DNA of 64,000 nt from Knufia peltigerae (Eukaryota; Ascomycota; Eurotiomycetes; Chaetothyriales; Trichomeriaceae), in NCBI GenBank assembly GCA_030247855.1, contig JAPDRN010000001.1:186001-250000 (forward strand). The letters are read 5' to 3'. Positions 11,083-21,135 of the stretch are shown here, one piece after another. Under the pieces are notes generated by a model. The model saw only the letters and a program-made list of their open reading frames with translations. It was not told the origin of the DNA and did not search any database. The translations under genes and the position numbers were made by a program. Numbering within the stretch: the stretch's first letter is position 1; each line of letters starts with the position of its first letter.

Positions 11083-11969
11083 AAAAGGAACCACCAGGTG
11101 CCTAGTCATGTTTGCACGGTCTGTCAACAACTCGCAGGTGGGGGGACAAGTCATGATCTCTTGTGCCCGGGTTTGGGTGTATAGCAATCAAGGGGTCACT
11201 GGTTGGGGAAAAAGGGTTCTTGTGCATGAGTGAGAAGGGATGTACGGTGAATACGCGACGAGATTTGGGCATCACGACTGACATGGCGGCTGGCGTTGAA
11301 AAAAACAATTCGGATTGAATCAACTGTTCTATATCGCTTGAAATGTATGATTTTGTTATCATCGAGGTATACTAGAGTAATGGTGATACAGAATCTTGTG
11401 TTTAGTCGAGTCGCATCAATACTATTTACATACATGGTGGACATGGTGGACAAGTTGTTGCTTCACAGATGACGACGACGACGACCTCGTGTGTAAAAGT
11501 AATGTCCGAAGGAATAAAAGGAATAAAAAGATGTACAGGGCAAGGTACAGTCTTTCTTGTTCCGTGTAAGGTTGAGAGCTTCTCCACCCTGTTACCGTTC
11601 GCACTCCATTCTGTCGCAAGATTAGGTGGCCGTTGGACCAACTCACGAGAGTACGACGTCGATCCAAAAACAAGTACGAGATCAAGTAGAGTACGAGTGC
11701 CACGGCGTGAAATGCATGCTTTTCAGGGTTCATGTGTGTCGTCCATCATCATCATCATCATCATCATTGTCAGCTGCGAGAACTCCGTACTGTATTCGGG
11801 AAGGGTATCATTCAATGCCAGTCGTATCTTTTCAATTCATCCCTTAAAAGCAGTAACCAAACAACATCCATCCATGGACCATTTTCATCATCTCATAAGA
11901 CGGCTCGAAATGTACAAAAAAAATGATAGAACCGTCCTACACATAGAGCATTGACCTGACAAGAAGGTC
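11083..11969. other. Convergent intergenic region, kinase/NLR
   Basis: This holds the 3' ends of two converging genes. No gene is supported. It contains a GAC run at about 11468-11484 and a CAT run at about 11747-11769, which open spurious repetitive frames. Confidence 0.5.
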
Positions 11970-14900
11970 TCATCCCCACCGTGACCACAAAAACATTTGC
12001 CGAAACCCTGACAGAATCCCCTGATCGGTCTTCACTCCCAGGTCCGGTTCCTTTTTGTTTTTCTCTGATTGAGGCTCCTCAACAGTGACATCATGCTTGT
12101 GCTCTTTGTCGATGCCGGGTTCGGCTTCAGGTTCTGCTTCGGTGTCCCTTTCACTGAGCATCGTATTCAAGTCCTTGGCCGTCTGGGTATCAAAAATTTC
12201 TCTGAAGAAAGCTCCGACCGTGGGGAAAGCGTCGGCACCATGTTCGATCATCAATTTCGTCGCGGCCACCCAAGCCTCTGGGGACGGATCGATACATCGC
12301 TTGTTGTCTCTCATCCAACTCAAAAACACATGCCACACGGTCCGCTCATTGTACATCTGGTTCGGGTCTGCGCCGCTCCCGAGCAGAAAACGCGTCGTCT
12401 GCAGATTCGGCACCTTGAGCTCGACGGCCGCGTTCCGATCTCGTCGTAGCGCGTAGTCTAACAACGGACGGCCTTTTTTGTCGCTTATTGCGCTAGGGTC
12501 GCTTTCGATCAACCTTTCAACGGGGTAGAAGAGACCTGAGGAGATGAAGAAACTGAGCTGATTGTTCTTGTCTTCGGCAACGCCATCTGACCAGTGTGCC
12601 GAAGTAAACATTTTGAGATTGTTTCTCAGGTCCAGGGCTTGCACTTCCCGCGAGCGAAGACATGCCTTGTCCACGACATTGCTCGTGTCAAACAGATCAA
12701 GCTGCCCTTTGAGCGTGGTGAACAGGTTCTCAGGGACCCTGCAACCTCGGGATTCCAAAGCCGAGGCATAAAACAAAAACTCGTCCAGAAGTCGCAAGAA
12801 AGCTTCAGCGTCCGTAAGAGATTCGTAATTTGGGCCCAGAGATCGGATCTGAGCCAGGACCGCTGTACAGAGATGTAGGTGGCACGGGAATGCTCCCTTG
12901 GAGTACTTTTCCAGCTTTTGACGAACCTCGTCCATGGCCAGGAAATCACGCACTGTCCTGTGAAGGAAATCGACACCGTACCTGAAATAGGGATTGGTCG
13001 ATTCGGTCCTGTTGACTTCAAGCAGGCCTTTACTCAGCGCGTTCACTCGACGGCTTGTTGAGCTGTATGCGTGCGAGATTGCGGCTTCTCTGTCCCTCCT
13101 GAGAAGATTGACGAGGGCATCGGGTTTGTCCTCGTGTATAAAAGAGAGAGTTAACTGCGACAGTCGGCGGTCGGTGCACATGGTGAGCTGAAAAAGCTCA
13201 CTTGAACGTGGAAGGTGGAACGGGTCAATCGTTGACAACATCTGGTCGAAATAGAGCTCGAGGTCAGCGGGAATAAGCTCCAGTCTCCTCGTGAGGTCCG
13301 ATATCCCGTCCTCGTCACGCAACCCTTGCGTCAGAGACCGTACTACCAGGTACACCCACAAGAAGACGCCTGAGGCCTTGTCGACAATGTTATCAACTAG
13401 CGCTATGCACTCCTCCTCATATAATTGCTTCAGCACTTCGAACCGTCGGTGTTGGGTCAGCTTCTCACTGACATAACGCTGGATATCTGGGCGGGTCAAG
13501 TCTTCTAGGCGAAGCATTGGCCCACGGCCGAATGCATCCTCGAATATGTTCCAGGGACGACTCGACAAGCAAATCTTCGCGTTATCTTTGGAAGCTAATT
13601 TTTGAAGCAAATCAATGAGATTCTCCCGTGTCTCGTCGGTGCCGTGAAACTCATCCAGACCATCAACAAACAGACAGATGTGGGTATTCTTGGCCGTGTT
13701 GCGGAAAAATGCATCTAGAACATTCAGAAGCTCGGCGTCGGTCCATGGTTCCAGGAATTTGGCTCCAAGATCCAGTGACCTCCATCTCCAAGGGGCGACT
13801 ATCTTGATGCATTGAGGGCAGGTTGTGAGAAGTTCGTGTAGTAAGGTCCGCAAAAGGCCATTCAGCGACTTTTGAATATCATTTCCAGGGTTCCAAAAGA
13901 AGCAACAGGCCGTGAGTAATCTGCTGCTACCAGCCCAGACATTGAGGAGGTTCTTTGTCTCTTTTGCTTCGTACAGATATCTCATCAATGTGCTCTTGCC
14001 AGACCCAGCCTTGCCCGTGATCCAGTACACGTTCTGACCAGGATCCGTACCATCGAGCCAGCGTGGCAGGTTGGTCCATCGATCCTCAAGTTCTGCCGTC
14101 GGCTGAAATACCCACTTGAAAGTACTGTGGTGCGCTTCCCGGATGTTGGATCTTCGTTCGGCGATCTGGGTAAAATATAGGCTATCAAGCAGCATTGTGT
14201 TGATAGCGTTCGACCTGTCCTGGCGAGTCACTTCCGTCAAGGCCAATGCCATTCGAGACACATCGTCTTCATTCCTGGATGACCAGGTCGACTTGAAATT
14301 CTCTTTTTGCTGCACTGAATTATAGCTCGGCACAAGAGATAATTTTGCGATTTCCTTTTGTATACTGGCGCCTGAATCCTTGATGGTGGTCAAAATAGTG
14401 GCCTCCAGCCGTGCGTTAGACTCTTTGATCTGGGTGAATTCGGACTCTGAATGAGTACTGGAATGGCGTTGAATCAGTCTGTGTCTGAAGCGGTGGGCTC
14501 AGAATGGTTACCTAAGGACAACAAGCAGATTGACGACAAGCTGCTGACGAGCTTGGCCGAGCTTCGTCAACATGGCCTCGATCTTTTCTTTCGCCCATAT
14601 TGTCTTGAAGGCCTGGCGAAAGCTCTTCCACCTCGTGCTATTACCGCGGAGTTTCAGTCGCTCAAGCGCCTCCAAGAGTTCTGAGGCGAAGCCCTGGCAG
14701 TCTACAACCACAGCCTGCAAGGCCTGCTCTTCATACGACAGCGGCTGATCTTGTTTCTGACCGGTTGAACCATCCAGGTGCTTCCTCAGAGCCCGTTTAG
14801 CCTTGGAGCTGAGCGAGTAATGGAGCCTCCCACTGAGATCTTGGATATTGGCTGCGACCACCTCGAGCTCTTTATTTTCCACGATAGCACCATCGACGCT

Positions 14901-15002
14901 TTTGTGGTATTCATTTCCCTTGGATATTATTCGGCATGAGAAATCGACAAACTGAACGACGGCTGCAGCAATACTCAAGGCATCGAGAGGTGGGACTACC
15001 AT
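11970..15002 (-). CDS. NLR-type STAND protein: NACHT NTPase with ankyrin-like C-terminus
   Basis: Exon 1 (14512-15002) and exon 2 (11970-14457) join across a 54-nt phase-2 intron to give about 992 residues. The first about 160 residues start PPLDALSIAAAVVQFVDFS, the typical opening of fungal STAND proteins, followed by a helical bundle that may be HeLo-like. The NACHT P-loop GKAGSGKST lies at about 312-320 and Walker B LFVDGLDEF near 426-434. The following region (ELIPADLELYFDQML) resembles the helical block often found after NACHT (DUF7791-like). The C-terminus has ankyrin-like pieces (LLGSGADPN, LMIEHGADA). Fungal NLRs sense non-self or damage and can trigger regulated cell death; that role is inferred here. 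Both nucleotide-binding motifs are intact. A degenerate ankyrin array and a charged Glu/Lys-rich end follow. Confidence 0.85.
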
Positions 15003-15576
15003 GGTGGCATTGAAGAGGTCAGGCTGAAGGTGCTATCTCAAGGACGCATTTAATGTAATGGAGAAACAGTGAAACTTCATGAAGGCCTTAACTCATAAGT
15101 GTAGAAGTTGGAGTTCGTTTTGTCTGCTGAAGCACCATGGCTCCAGTAAGACAAAAGTACTCGTAGGAGACCATGAGTCGGCTACGGGCGACTTGTGGCT
15201 TGAGGCTATGCATCTTCTGGCTGGTTCGCTGCGCCTTGGAACGGCGGCGGGCGAAGCAAGTGGGCAGCGATCAGGAGTACAAAGCAGCCGCTGCAAATGA
15301 AGCCCAGAGCCTCTCCCGGAGTAAGGGATGATCCGTCCCGGAGCCCGCCAGCTCACGTGCCGCACCACATTAATACCGCTGGCTTGGAACGAAGCTGTGG
15401 TCCAGGCAGCTGCCAAGAATGAACTGAGTTGAACAGTTGAGGAACATCGAGGGAGCGGGACACAAAAACTTCAAGCACTGGCAACTAGAACTTATTTGTC
15501 TTGATGCTCGGTCAAGAAAAGGAATCACTCTATCCAGCACACCTCCCATTATTTCTTCTTCGCAAGGTCGAACAAC
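15003..15576. other. Divergent promoter region, NLR/GNAT
   Basis: No gene is supported. The region lies between the 5' ends of the NLR (leftward) and acetyltransferase (rightward) genes and should contain both promoters. A TCAGGCTGAAG word sits near 15020 just upstream of the NLR start. The same word occurs in other gene-poor parts of the window. Confidence 0.45.
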
Positions 15577-16185
15577 ATGGCTCTCGCCCAGCGTGACGCA
15601 CAGGAATTCGACATCACCGTTCTTTGCGACATCTTCTTTAATGCATTTGCAAATGATCTCGTCATGAAACAATGTTTCCCAGATGTACCCGACGTTCGAG
15701 CTTTCTGGGAGAACATCTTGAAGAAAGGAATGGCCGATCCAAAGTGTCACACCAGATGTGTCGTCGACACAGCACTACCAGGGAGTCCTGTCATCGCCTA
15801 CTCAAGATGGGTGGACTGTGACAAAGATGCTCCCCCTCCCGAGGGTCCACAGTACCCTTCCGGGGGCAACGTGGAAGTTTCCAAAATCTTCTTTCCTCAA
15901 TTGAGAAAGAAGAGAATGGAGATCATGAAGGGCCGGGAGTACTGGTATCTGGGTCTATTGTGCTGCAGCCCGTCCCATCAAGGCCGAGGCGCTGGACGTA
16001 TGTTGCTGGAATATGGTCTTGGCTTGGTAGACAAGGAGGGAAAAGAAGCTTATGTGGAAGCAAGCCCACCAGGAGCACCTGTCTATAAGAAATTTGGATT
16101 CAAAGAAGTGGACAAAGTAGTCATGTTTGATGGGCAGTTTACTGAACTTTTGATGTTGAGGGATGGAAAACAAACGACCGCATAG
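15577..16185 (+). CDS. GNAT-family N-acetyltransferase
   Basis: A 202-residue single-exon protein. The acetyl-CoA pyrophosphate loop is clear as HQGRGAGRMLL at about 134-144, preceded by a strand ending WYLGLLCCSPSHQG. Downstream YVEASPPGAPVYKKFGFKEV is the usual C-terminal GNAT block. The enzyme should transfer an acetyl group from acetyl-CoA to an amine; the substrate cannot be told from sequence. The size and layout match the many small stand-alone fungal GNATs often annotated as acting on small molecules. The ATG at 15577 has a favourable context (aacaacATGG). Confidence 0.8.
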   Translation: MALAQRDAQEFDITVLCDIFFNAFANDLVMKQCFPDVPDVRAFWENILKKGMADPKCHTRCVVDTALPGSPVIAYSRWVDCDKDAPPPEGPQYPSGGNVEVSKIFFPQLRKKRMEIMKGREYWYLGLLCCSPSHQGRGAGRMLLEYGLGLVDKEGKEAYVEASPPGAPVYKKFGFKEVDKVVMFDGQFTELLMLRDGKQTTA

Positions 16186-16781
16186 ACAAGGACAGGACAG
16201 GACAGAAAAGTTTGCGGCATAGATAGATATTGAGGTATACACGCTCTTGTTATTTGTTAGAAGGCCGGCCATGGCAAAAGAGTTGCTTCCAGCAAAATAT
16301 ATGACCTCGACTTTTCAAACATGAATATGATGACTGCTCTAGTAGATTATAAAGACGATGAGGCTGAAGCGAAAAAGGGTCGGTAGGCTCCAGGCTGGGG
16401 TGGTTACCCCGCCAACTCCCTTATCTGGTTGGATGACGTTACAATGTAAACACATATTTTTCGCCTGCGCAGGTGCCAAACACGTCCTCACACATACCGC
16501 CCACCAAAAAGCAGGGTACCAGTACTCGTACGACTTTATTACCGAACGCATTGATCCCACACACCACTTTTTTTTTTCGAGGCCGTGCGGCTCACTGGGC
16601 AACGTAGGAGTACAAGGATACCAGTACCTTAAGCATCAAAATTCCTTCAAGCTGCAAAAACCGATCTTCCACCCTTGCCATCCAGCCGATTCTTCTCCCG
16701 ACCGAACGAACTCACCTAGCCTACCATAAAATTGTATTATAAACCAACACCACCACCGACATACCTTTTACCACTCACACA
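16186..16781. other. Intergenic region
   Basis: No gene is supported. It contains an 11-base T run near 16567 and the presumed promoter of the Spo12-like gene. Confidence 0.45.
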
Positions 16782-17221
16782 ATGTCTCCAAGCAAGACCT
16801 CACCTTCGGCCGGCGCACTCGCCGAGCGCTCGCCAAACACATGCTCTCCAACAAAATCCCAATCATCAGAAAAGACCAAGCAGAGCATTGACGAAAAGGC
16901 CATGCCTCGCTTCAACGTTTCCGCCCAGCAATACATAGCCGGACACGGCCAGAACCAGACATACATCTCACCCTCGGACGCCATTGCCAGCCCAACGACG
17001 AAGAAACTGAGTGCCATCAAGGGCAAGAGATTCGCGTGCGTCACCATCACAGGATTTGTTTTTTTCTCATCTTTACAAAATCAGGACCATGCAGATTACT
17101 GACTTCTTCCCCTTCTTTGGATTACTATAGGAACGCAAAGCCACAAATGCTCTTTGCTAAAACATTAGCCAAACAGTCCCTACAGACTCGACAGGCCGAG
17201 CAGGACAAGGTGCAAAACTAG
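16782..17221 (+). CDS. Spo12-like small protein
   Basis: Exon 1 (16782-17035) and exon 2 (17131-17221) join across a 95-nt phase-2 intron to give about 114 residues. The first two thirds are Ser/Thr/Pro/Lys-rich and probably disordered. The conserved-looking core spans the splice: SPTTKKLSAIKGKRFA joins NAKPQMLFAKTLAKQS, resembling the short Spo12 motif. In yeast, Spo12 acts in the FEAR network that releases Cdc14 at mitotic exit. The join is supported because it restores this core exactly and leads to an in-frame stop. The short motif makes the assignment tentative. Confidence 0.6.
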
Positions 17222-18061
17222 AACTAGTCGTCACCGACCATTTTCAAAGAAAAGAAAAAAAGAAAAAACAAGGGGCCATAGGGATACGGGTTACTTTGGC
17301 CATCACTTTCAAAACACCAAATGAATATCTAGGGATGAGGCGTTTTTTTTGTTTTGGGGAATCGATTCATGGAAATCGGGTTCCTTGTTCACAACAGCGG
17401 GGAAGTCGAAGAAAAGCCTTGGGCTTGTTCTCGAATCCTGTAGGAATGAGGAATGGGAAATGACAGTCTCACTCTCAATTCAAGGGTTGACCTGGGCTGT
17501 TGGATATTGGTACCCAAGCACCTTTAGATTGGGTATTTCCATTACTGTGTACGAGAATACCGAAAGTATCAAGGACGCATTACAATAATGATGAGCATTG
17601 AACTCATTTCTGTACCAAATAGGCAGGGCAAAGCCATATCCTCTCCTTTTTAATGCTTTGGTGATCCCGAAGCCTCGCCTATCTCAATCTTACTCTACCT
17701 GAGGATACCAGTGTTGGCAGTCCATGGTACGAAGTAGTAGTTCCAGTCTTGTTGAACATTCGTACCAGATAAACTGTGCACTTTAGGTATGATACATACG
17801 TTCATAACCTCAAAGTACAGGAAGGTGAAATGAAGAGCAGTATTATTATCATAGTATTGATGTTTAGCCGTGATTATTACCTATAATGTATACCTCGTCG
17901 TTGTCATGAGAAAGATTCTAAAAGTGCGTTCCCAAAAAAAAGAAAAACAATCGCTTGCTTGTCCCAACGCTGAATGCGATGCAAATCAAGTGCAACCTCC
18001 CTTTATCTTACATCGTACCACCACCGAGATCATAATCACCACCACATAATTTTCGCGTGTC
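17222..18061. other. Convergent intergenic region
   Basis: No gene is supported. It lies between the 3' ends of the Spo12-like gene and the MFS transporter. Purine-rich A/G tracts occur at about 17245-17270 and 17934-17947. Confidence 0.5.
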
Positions 18062-19912
18062 TCATTTGGCGGCGAATCTGGATCTGGCTCTCAACGCGGC
18101 CCCAAACTTCCACAAGACAAAGATACCAATGATACCGCCGACGGTCAAGCCGGCCAGCAGACTGACGCCTCTGCCGACGCCGAGGTTGCCAAACAGGGGG
18201 CGCGAGAAGTGGATCGCCCCCGCGGCGATGGAACTCCTGGCGAAGTCGTTGCCGGCGAACAGACTGGCGGCGAATTGCGGGTACGTCAGGGGGATGTAGA
18301 TGAAGATGCACTGGAACATGATGAAGATTCCGATGGTGAAGATGACGACCCCGATGGTCGGGACGATCCAGTGGATCTTGGGCGACGAGTTGCCCGTCCA
18401 GGCGAAGACAAAGAGGCCGACGGGCAACAACAGACTGGCCGGTAGAGCTGGGATGAGTCGTCTCTCGGGTTCGCCCAGTCCCTTTGTCAAAATCTCCGGT
18501 TCAAACACGTACCGCAAATACCAGATGTACACGACGATGGCGATACTGACTCCGACGGAGATGGACAGGAAGATCAGACCGATCTCCCCAGCGTTCATGC
18601 CGTAGCCGTGAGTGGCGGTGCCCGGGTTGCCCGTCGCGTAGACGAGAGGGAACACCTCGAAGAAGGAGTAAAAGATGCTGTACATGAGGGCGGTGTACAA
18701 GCTAGTAAAGAGGACGGCAGGGTCGAGAGCGTTGATCTGTACAGGTCGCCAGAGGTTGCCAATCACCACCTCGTTGACGCTCATCTTTTCCTGGTCGATC
18801 TCGGACTGGGATTTCAGGTTAGGGTTGCCGGTCATCTTGCGCAGGCGTTGGGCTCGGCGGAGCAGGATGTTGCTGGCCGAGGTCTCGGGGAGAAAGAACA
18901 AGAGAGAGATGTACACGGGCGCGGCGAGCCAGACAATCTCCCACAGAGACCAGTGCCAGTTGGTGGCGGGCACGGAGAAACCAGAAATGATGGGTCCCAG
19001 AGCTGGACCTGCCGTCGCGAACGCCGCCCATCCGGTCAAGAAGTACGGCATCTTGAGCAGGGAGTAAATGTCGCCGATGGATGCACCACCAGTGGCCAGA
19101 CAAGGACTGCCGAAGAAACCTTGAAGGAACCGCAGAACGACGAGGGCAGGGAAACTGTTCACCACGGCGGTGGGGATGGAGATGATGACGAAAATGCCGA
19201 GAGTGACCATGTACGGTGGGTTGCGTCCGATCAGGGGGATCTCGGAGAGTGGTGAGAATATCAGAGGTCCGATACCGTAGCCGAGAACGTACATGGACAG
19301 ACCGAGTGCTGCGACGTTGGGGGACACGCCCATCTTCTCGACGATGTACGGTTCTGATGGCGTAAAGATGGCCGAACCCATGTAGACGGCCAAGGTGTAG
19401 AGGTAGATCTGCAGGACGACGACGGCCTTCTTGCCGCGAGACCAGTTCTGCGGGTTTTCAGCGTCGTCGGTGGTGTACCAATCAACCAAGATCGTCCCGT
19501 CAGAGGTCACCGCGGGCTTGATGGGTCTGCTTTGCTGAGTCTTCAACGTTTCTTGTCTCGTGGCATTGGTGTAGGCGGCCTCGAGGTCGGCTCGGGTGTT
19601 GACTTGGCTCAACTCTGGTCGGGTCATGATCTTCGAGAGCGTGCGATCCGACAGTGCTGCCAGTGACTCGCGATCCGCGGCCGTCTCTGCCTTGGTGAGG
19701 GCATCGGGACCAGGGAGATTTTCGAGGTCCTTTTCGATTGCCGGGGTAGCGACGGCCGGTGTGGTAGACCCCGACCGTACGCTTTTCGTATCTTTCTGAT
19801 AGCTAGAAGGTACTTGGAAGGTAGACTGTTCTTCTGGGTATTGGAAGTATTTAGAGCCAGTCACCCAGCGGATGACTTGGCCCACCGGGGCATCACGCAA
19901 GAGGGCGGACAT
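18062..19912 (-). CDS. MFS drug/H+ antiporter, DHA1 type
   Basis: A 616-residue single-exon membrane protein. A cytosolic N-terminus of about 155 residues (MSALLRDAPVGQVIRWVTGS at its start) precedes the ENPQNWSRGKK motif that marks fungal DHA1 transporters. About twelve hydrophobic segments follow. SPLSEIPLIGRNPPY is the loop 2-3 signature (motif A region), and GWAAFATAGPALGPIISGF fits the antiporter motif C region. Family members export drugs, fungicides or polyamines from the plasma membrane using the proton gradient. The N-terminal opening is like that of cycloheximide/fluconazole-resistance transporters (Flu1/Mdr1 group), but the substrate is not predictable. No secondary-metabolite genes adjoin it. 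Confidence 0.88.
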   Translation of the reverse strand: MSALLRDAPVGQVIRWVTGSKYFQYPEEQSTFQVPSSYQKDTKSVRSGSTTPAVATPAIEKDLENLPGPDALTKAETAADRESLAALSDRTLSKIMTRPELSQVNTRADLEAAYTNATRQETLKTQQSRPIKPAVTSDGTILVDWYTTDDAENPQNWSRGKKAVVVLQIYLYTLAVYMGSAIFTPSEPYIVEKMGVSPNVAALGLSMYVLGYGIGPLIFSPLSEIPLIGRNPPYMVTLGIFVIISIPTAVVNSFPALVVLRFLQGFFGSPCLATGGASIGDIYSLLKMPYFLTGWAAFATAGPALGPIISGFSVPATNWHWSLWEIVWLAAPVYISLLFFLPETSASNILLRRAQRLRKMTGNPNLKSQSEIDQEKMSVNEVVIGNLWRPVQINALDPAVLFTSLYTALMYSIFYSFFEVFPLVYATGNPGTATHGYGMNAGEIGLIFLSISVGVSIAIVVYIWYLRYVFEPEILTKGLGEPERRLIPALPASLLLPVGLFVFAWTGNSSPKIHWIVPTIGVVIFTIGIFIMFQCIFIYIPLTYPQFAASLFAGNDFARSSIAAGAIHFSRPLFGNLGVGRGVSLLAGLTVGGIIGIFVLWKFGAALRARSRFAAK

Positions 19913-21135
19913 TTGTGTTTTTGTGTCCAGATGACTTTGCCGTGAATGGAGTTTTCGGTGGCGGTGGGTAAATCAAGGAAAATGGTAAAAAGAGGTAGGT
20001 AGGCAAAGTGGGAGTATGATGATGGAAGGGGAGTAAGGCTGAAGAGAGTAGAACCACTCGCCTTAGAAGACTGTGCTGCTTGGGAATGATGGAAGACGAG
20101 AGAGTTTGTAGAGGAGCAATCGACTGGTCCTATATACCTACTTTTTGAGACTTGGAGGACTAGACACTTTGTATGGTACATCGGAGCATTTTCGATGTCA
20201 TTATCTGGGAGGATTTCACATCCAAAACCTAACAGACAAGGGTATGGGTGGCCTGTACTGTGGTATCTGAATAATCAATAGCCCTACAGTAGGCAGATCT
20301 CGCAAAACGCTGTACTGTGGAGTCGGGGGTAAGCAAAAGTGACACGGAGATGCGTGATTGCTCCACTAGAAGCGGCCACGGACCCTGACGCTCGGTCGAA
20401 TATTGCAGCCAAAAGGTCGACAGGGGAGATACGGAGCAAGAAAAATCGGCTTAGAGATGATGCAGAATCCGGCCGAAAAACGATGGAGGAAGATGGAAAA
20501 AATGTTGGGGAGAGCGATAAATGACCAATCAGAGCCAGGAACATCAGAGTTGCGTCCATGACGAAAGCCAAGAAAAGTTCAAAAGCATATGTAAACGGGC
20601 AGTTTGTAAGCACTGCATGATTGGAGAACCTTATTTCTCACCTGGCTTATATCCGTTTCACGTGCCGTCGACCTAAACCCTTTACGGTATCTCCGTCCTC
20701 CCTAACTCGATACAGTATGTTCGACATGTTGCGAACATACTCTCGAAGTCTTTCGAATTCAACAGGAAGTCGAAGGCGATCAGGTCCGTGACTCACTGGC
20801 TTACTCTATGCAAACACCGAACATCTATCCAGCGTACACATCCACTACACATCAACCACAATGTAGATACTATCACAAATACACAATTTTGTCCCTATAG
20901 CTGGTACTCGTACTCGCAGCAGCCAAGAGCTACTAAACGCTGCATTCGCTACCAATATGCACAGTCCAATCTTAGTCAGCTGTTAATGTGACACCTAAAA
21001 ATGCCCGGGCTGATGACGCTACATATTCTCCGCCTCCTGTTCGTTTATACAAGGGATTTTGTCTCCGGCTCAACTTGAGACGCGATCCTACAGACATACA
21101 TAAGCAATTATGTAAACCACACCCATGTAACTTCA
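19913..21135. other. Intergenic region upstream of MFS transporter
   Basis: No gene is supported; open frames of up to about 109 codons have no domain character. The left part should be the transporter promoter and the right part the 3' flank of VPS18. Confidence 0.5.

Noticed and set aside
11469..11954. 161-codon frame between the kinase and NLR genes
   Set aside because: It is driven by GAC and CAT microsatellites (Thr and Ile runs) in a convergent 3' region.
8259..15002. Kinase and NLR as a single biosynthetic or defence operon
   Set aside because: They are convergent, fungal and intron-containing, so no operon; only a neighbourhood link can be proposed.
18608..19255. 215-codon open frame on the plus strand
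   Set aside because: It is antisense to the MFS transporter and has no domain.
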